Below are positions 12,984-13,867 of a stretch of DNA of 13,867 nt, piece by piece (positions within the stretch are counted from its first letter, which is position 1; each line of letters opens with the position of its first letter). The stretch is taken from the NCBI RefSeq assembly GCF_000173615.1, contig NZ_ABZS01000018.1, forward strand, positions 1 through 13,867. Reading direction: 5' to 3'. A program made the position numbers and the translations under genes. The stretch comes from Sulfurihydrogenibium yellowstonense SS-5. GTDB taxonomy: Bacteria; Aquificota; Aquificia; Aquificales; Hydrogenothermaceae. Below the pieces are notes generated by a model that saw only the letters and a list, made by a program, of their open reading frames with translations, had not been told where the DNA came from and searched no databases.

Positions 12984-13867
12984 ACTACCCAAAAGTTTAT
13001 ATAATACTTTTAAACTATAATGGCTGGGCTGATACGGTAGAGTGTTTGGAGAGTGTTTTAAGAAATGATTATCCTAACTATCAAGTTATTGTAGTAGATA
13101 ATAACTCACCAAATAATTCTATGGAATATTTAAAAGCTTGGGCTGAAGGAAAGCTTGATGTTTGGGTTAATCCAAATAATTCTTTAAGAAATTTATCATT
13201 TCCTCCAGTTTCAAAACCATTACCTTATGTTTACTACACAAGAGAAGAAGCAGAAAAAGGCGGAAATCCTGAGATAGAGGAAGAATTAAAAAATAAAATA
13301 CCTAAGGATACAACTTCTAAGTATCCATTAGTATTTATACAAAGTGGTGATAACTTAGGTTTTGCAGGTGGAAATAATGTAGGGATAAGATATGCATTAG
13401 TAAAAAATGATTTTGATGTTGTTATTCTTTTAAATAATGATACAGTGATAAAAAGAGATGCTATTTCAATTTTAGTCAATGCAAGATTAAAGTTTGGAGA
13501 ACAGGCAATATACGGTGGAAGAATATATTATTACTCAGATCCAGAAAGGTTGTGGTATGATGGAGGAAAGTTTAATGAGTGGCTAGGAAGGACAATTCAT
13601 TTAAATAAAGGCAAGCTAAAACATGATATAAAAATTAGCTCTCGGATAAAAGAAGTGAATTTTATCACTTTTTGCTATGTTCTAATTCCTAAATTCATTT
13701 TAGACAAAATTGGTTTACTCGATGAGTCTTATTTTATGTATGTAGAAGATTTAGATTATTCTTATAAGGTATGGAAGTATGGATACAAATTATATCATGT
13801 AGTTAATTCAGAAATTTGGCATAAGGTAGGGGCGAGCTCAGGAGAGGAGGAAGTAAGCGAGTTCTCA
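12980..13867 (+). CDS. family 2 glycosyltransferase, rhamnosyltransferase-like, 3' end outside window
   Basis: This is a GT-A fold enzyme that adds a sugar from a nucleotide donor to a lipid-linked glycan at the cytoplasmic membrane face. 296 residues are visible with no stop before the edge. Motifs: VYIILLNYNGWADTVECL (6-23), VVDNNSP (38-44), NLGFAGGNN (125-133), ILLNNDT with N153-D154 as the DxD-equivalent, and YVEDLDYSYKVWKYG with E256-D257 as the catalytic base region. Between the first and second halves (about 50-120) lies an unusually long insert rich in charged residues, containing YTREEAEKGG. The ATG overlaps the previous stop in ATGA, so translation is coupled. The sugar cannot be read from sequence; WbbL-like rhamnosyltransferases are the nearest pattern. 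Confidence 0.9.
   Translation, partial: MNYPKVYIILLNYNGWADTVECLESVLRNDYPNYQVIVVDNNSPNNSMEYLKAWAEGKLDVWVNPNNSLRNLSFPPVSKPLPYVYYTREEAEKGGNPEIEEELKNKIPKDTTSKYPLVFIQSGDNLGFAGGNNVGIRYALVKNDFDVVILLNNDTVIKRDAISILVNARLKFGEQAIYGGRIYYYSDPERLWYDGGKFNEWLGRTIHLNKGKLKHDIKISSRIKEVNFITFCYVLIPKFILDKIGLLDESYFMYVEDLDYSYKVWKYGYKLYHVVNSEIWHKVGASSGEEEVSEFS

Noticed and set aside
13234..13479. 81-codon minus-strand frame inside the family 2 glycosyltransferase
   Set aside because: Antisense to conserved motifs (NLGFAGGNN, NNDT) of the real gene.

Overview
The window looks like a chromosomal stretch from a low-GC, thermophilic, chemolithotrophic bacterium. My best guess is the Aquificales, in the Sulfurihydrogenibium/Hydrogenothermaceae range. 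The guess rests on AT-rich, lysine- and isoleucine-rich proteins, strong AGGAGG ribosome sites, a proteobacterial-type aconitase B as expected in a reductive TCA organism, and intergenic space full of short palindromic repeats. It is an inference from general features, not from a database match. I see no tRNA, rRNA or CRISPR array.

Layout. (1) Positions 1 to about 1239 are the left part of an IS110-family element on the minus strand: a transposase truncated by the window edge and a 260-bp non-coding end. The non-coding end encodes a strongly structured RNA that looks like a bridge RNA, the guide RNA that IS110 recombinases use to choose donor and target DNA. (2) 1240-1589 holds a dispersed-repeat block and the control region of acnB, with a perfect 19-bp palindrome over the -35 box. 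(3) 1590-4160 is acnB, followed by a clear terminator. (4) 4216-5135 holds a repeat pair, then a minus-strand gene for a small divergent rhodanese. (5) 5136-7459 is a minus-strand two-gene unit, DedA-family membrane protein then ComEC without its beta-lactamase-like domain, overlapping by 4 bp. (6) 7460-8417 is almost 1 kb without a gene, packed with palindromic repeats. (7) From 8418 on, plus-strand genes serve surface polysaccharide synthesis: manC (GDP-mannose supply), then a decayed insert (an orphan DUF2281 antitoxin-like gene, a PIN-toxin remnant, a repeat pair and a Wzz-like N-terminal remnant), then a Wzx-type flippase, a GT-B-like protein and a family 2 glycosyltransferase running off the window.

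The most interesting point links regions 1, 2 and 6. The two internal loops of the putative bridge RNA read out, in IS621 style, a target TCTTTGTCATTCTGAGC and a donor end CATCGTA. The target is the conserved start of the palindromic repeats found at least seven times between genes here. The donor half matches the sequence at 1233-1239, and homology between the flank at 1237 onward and an intact repeat block at 8206 onward begins at exactly that point. So the sequence alone suggests where the element ends, what it inserted into, and that its guide RNA is programmed for the host's own dispersed repeats.
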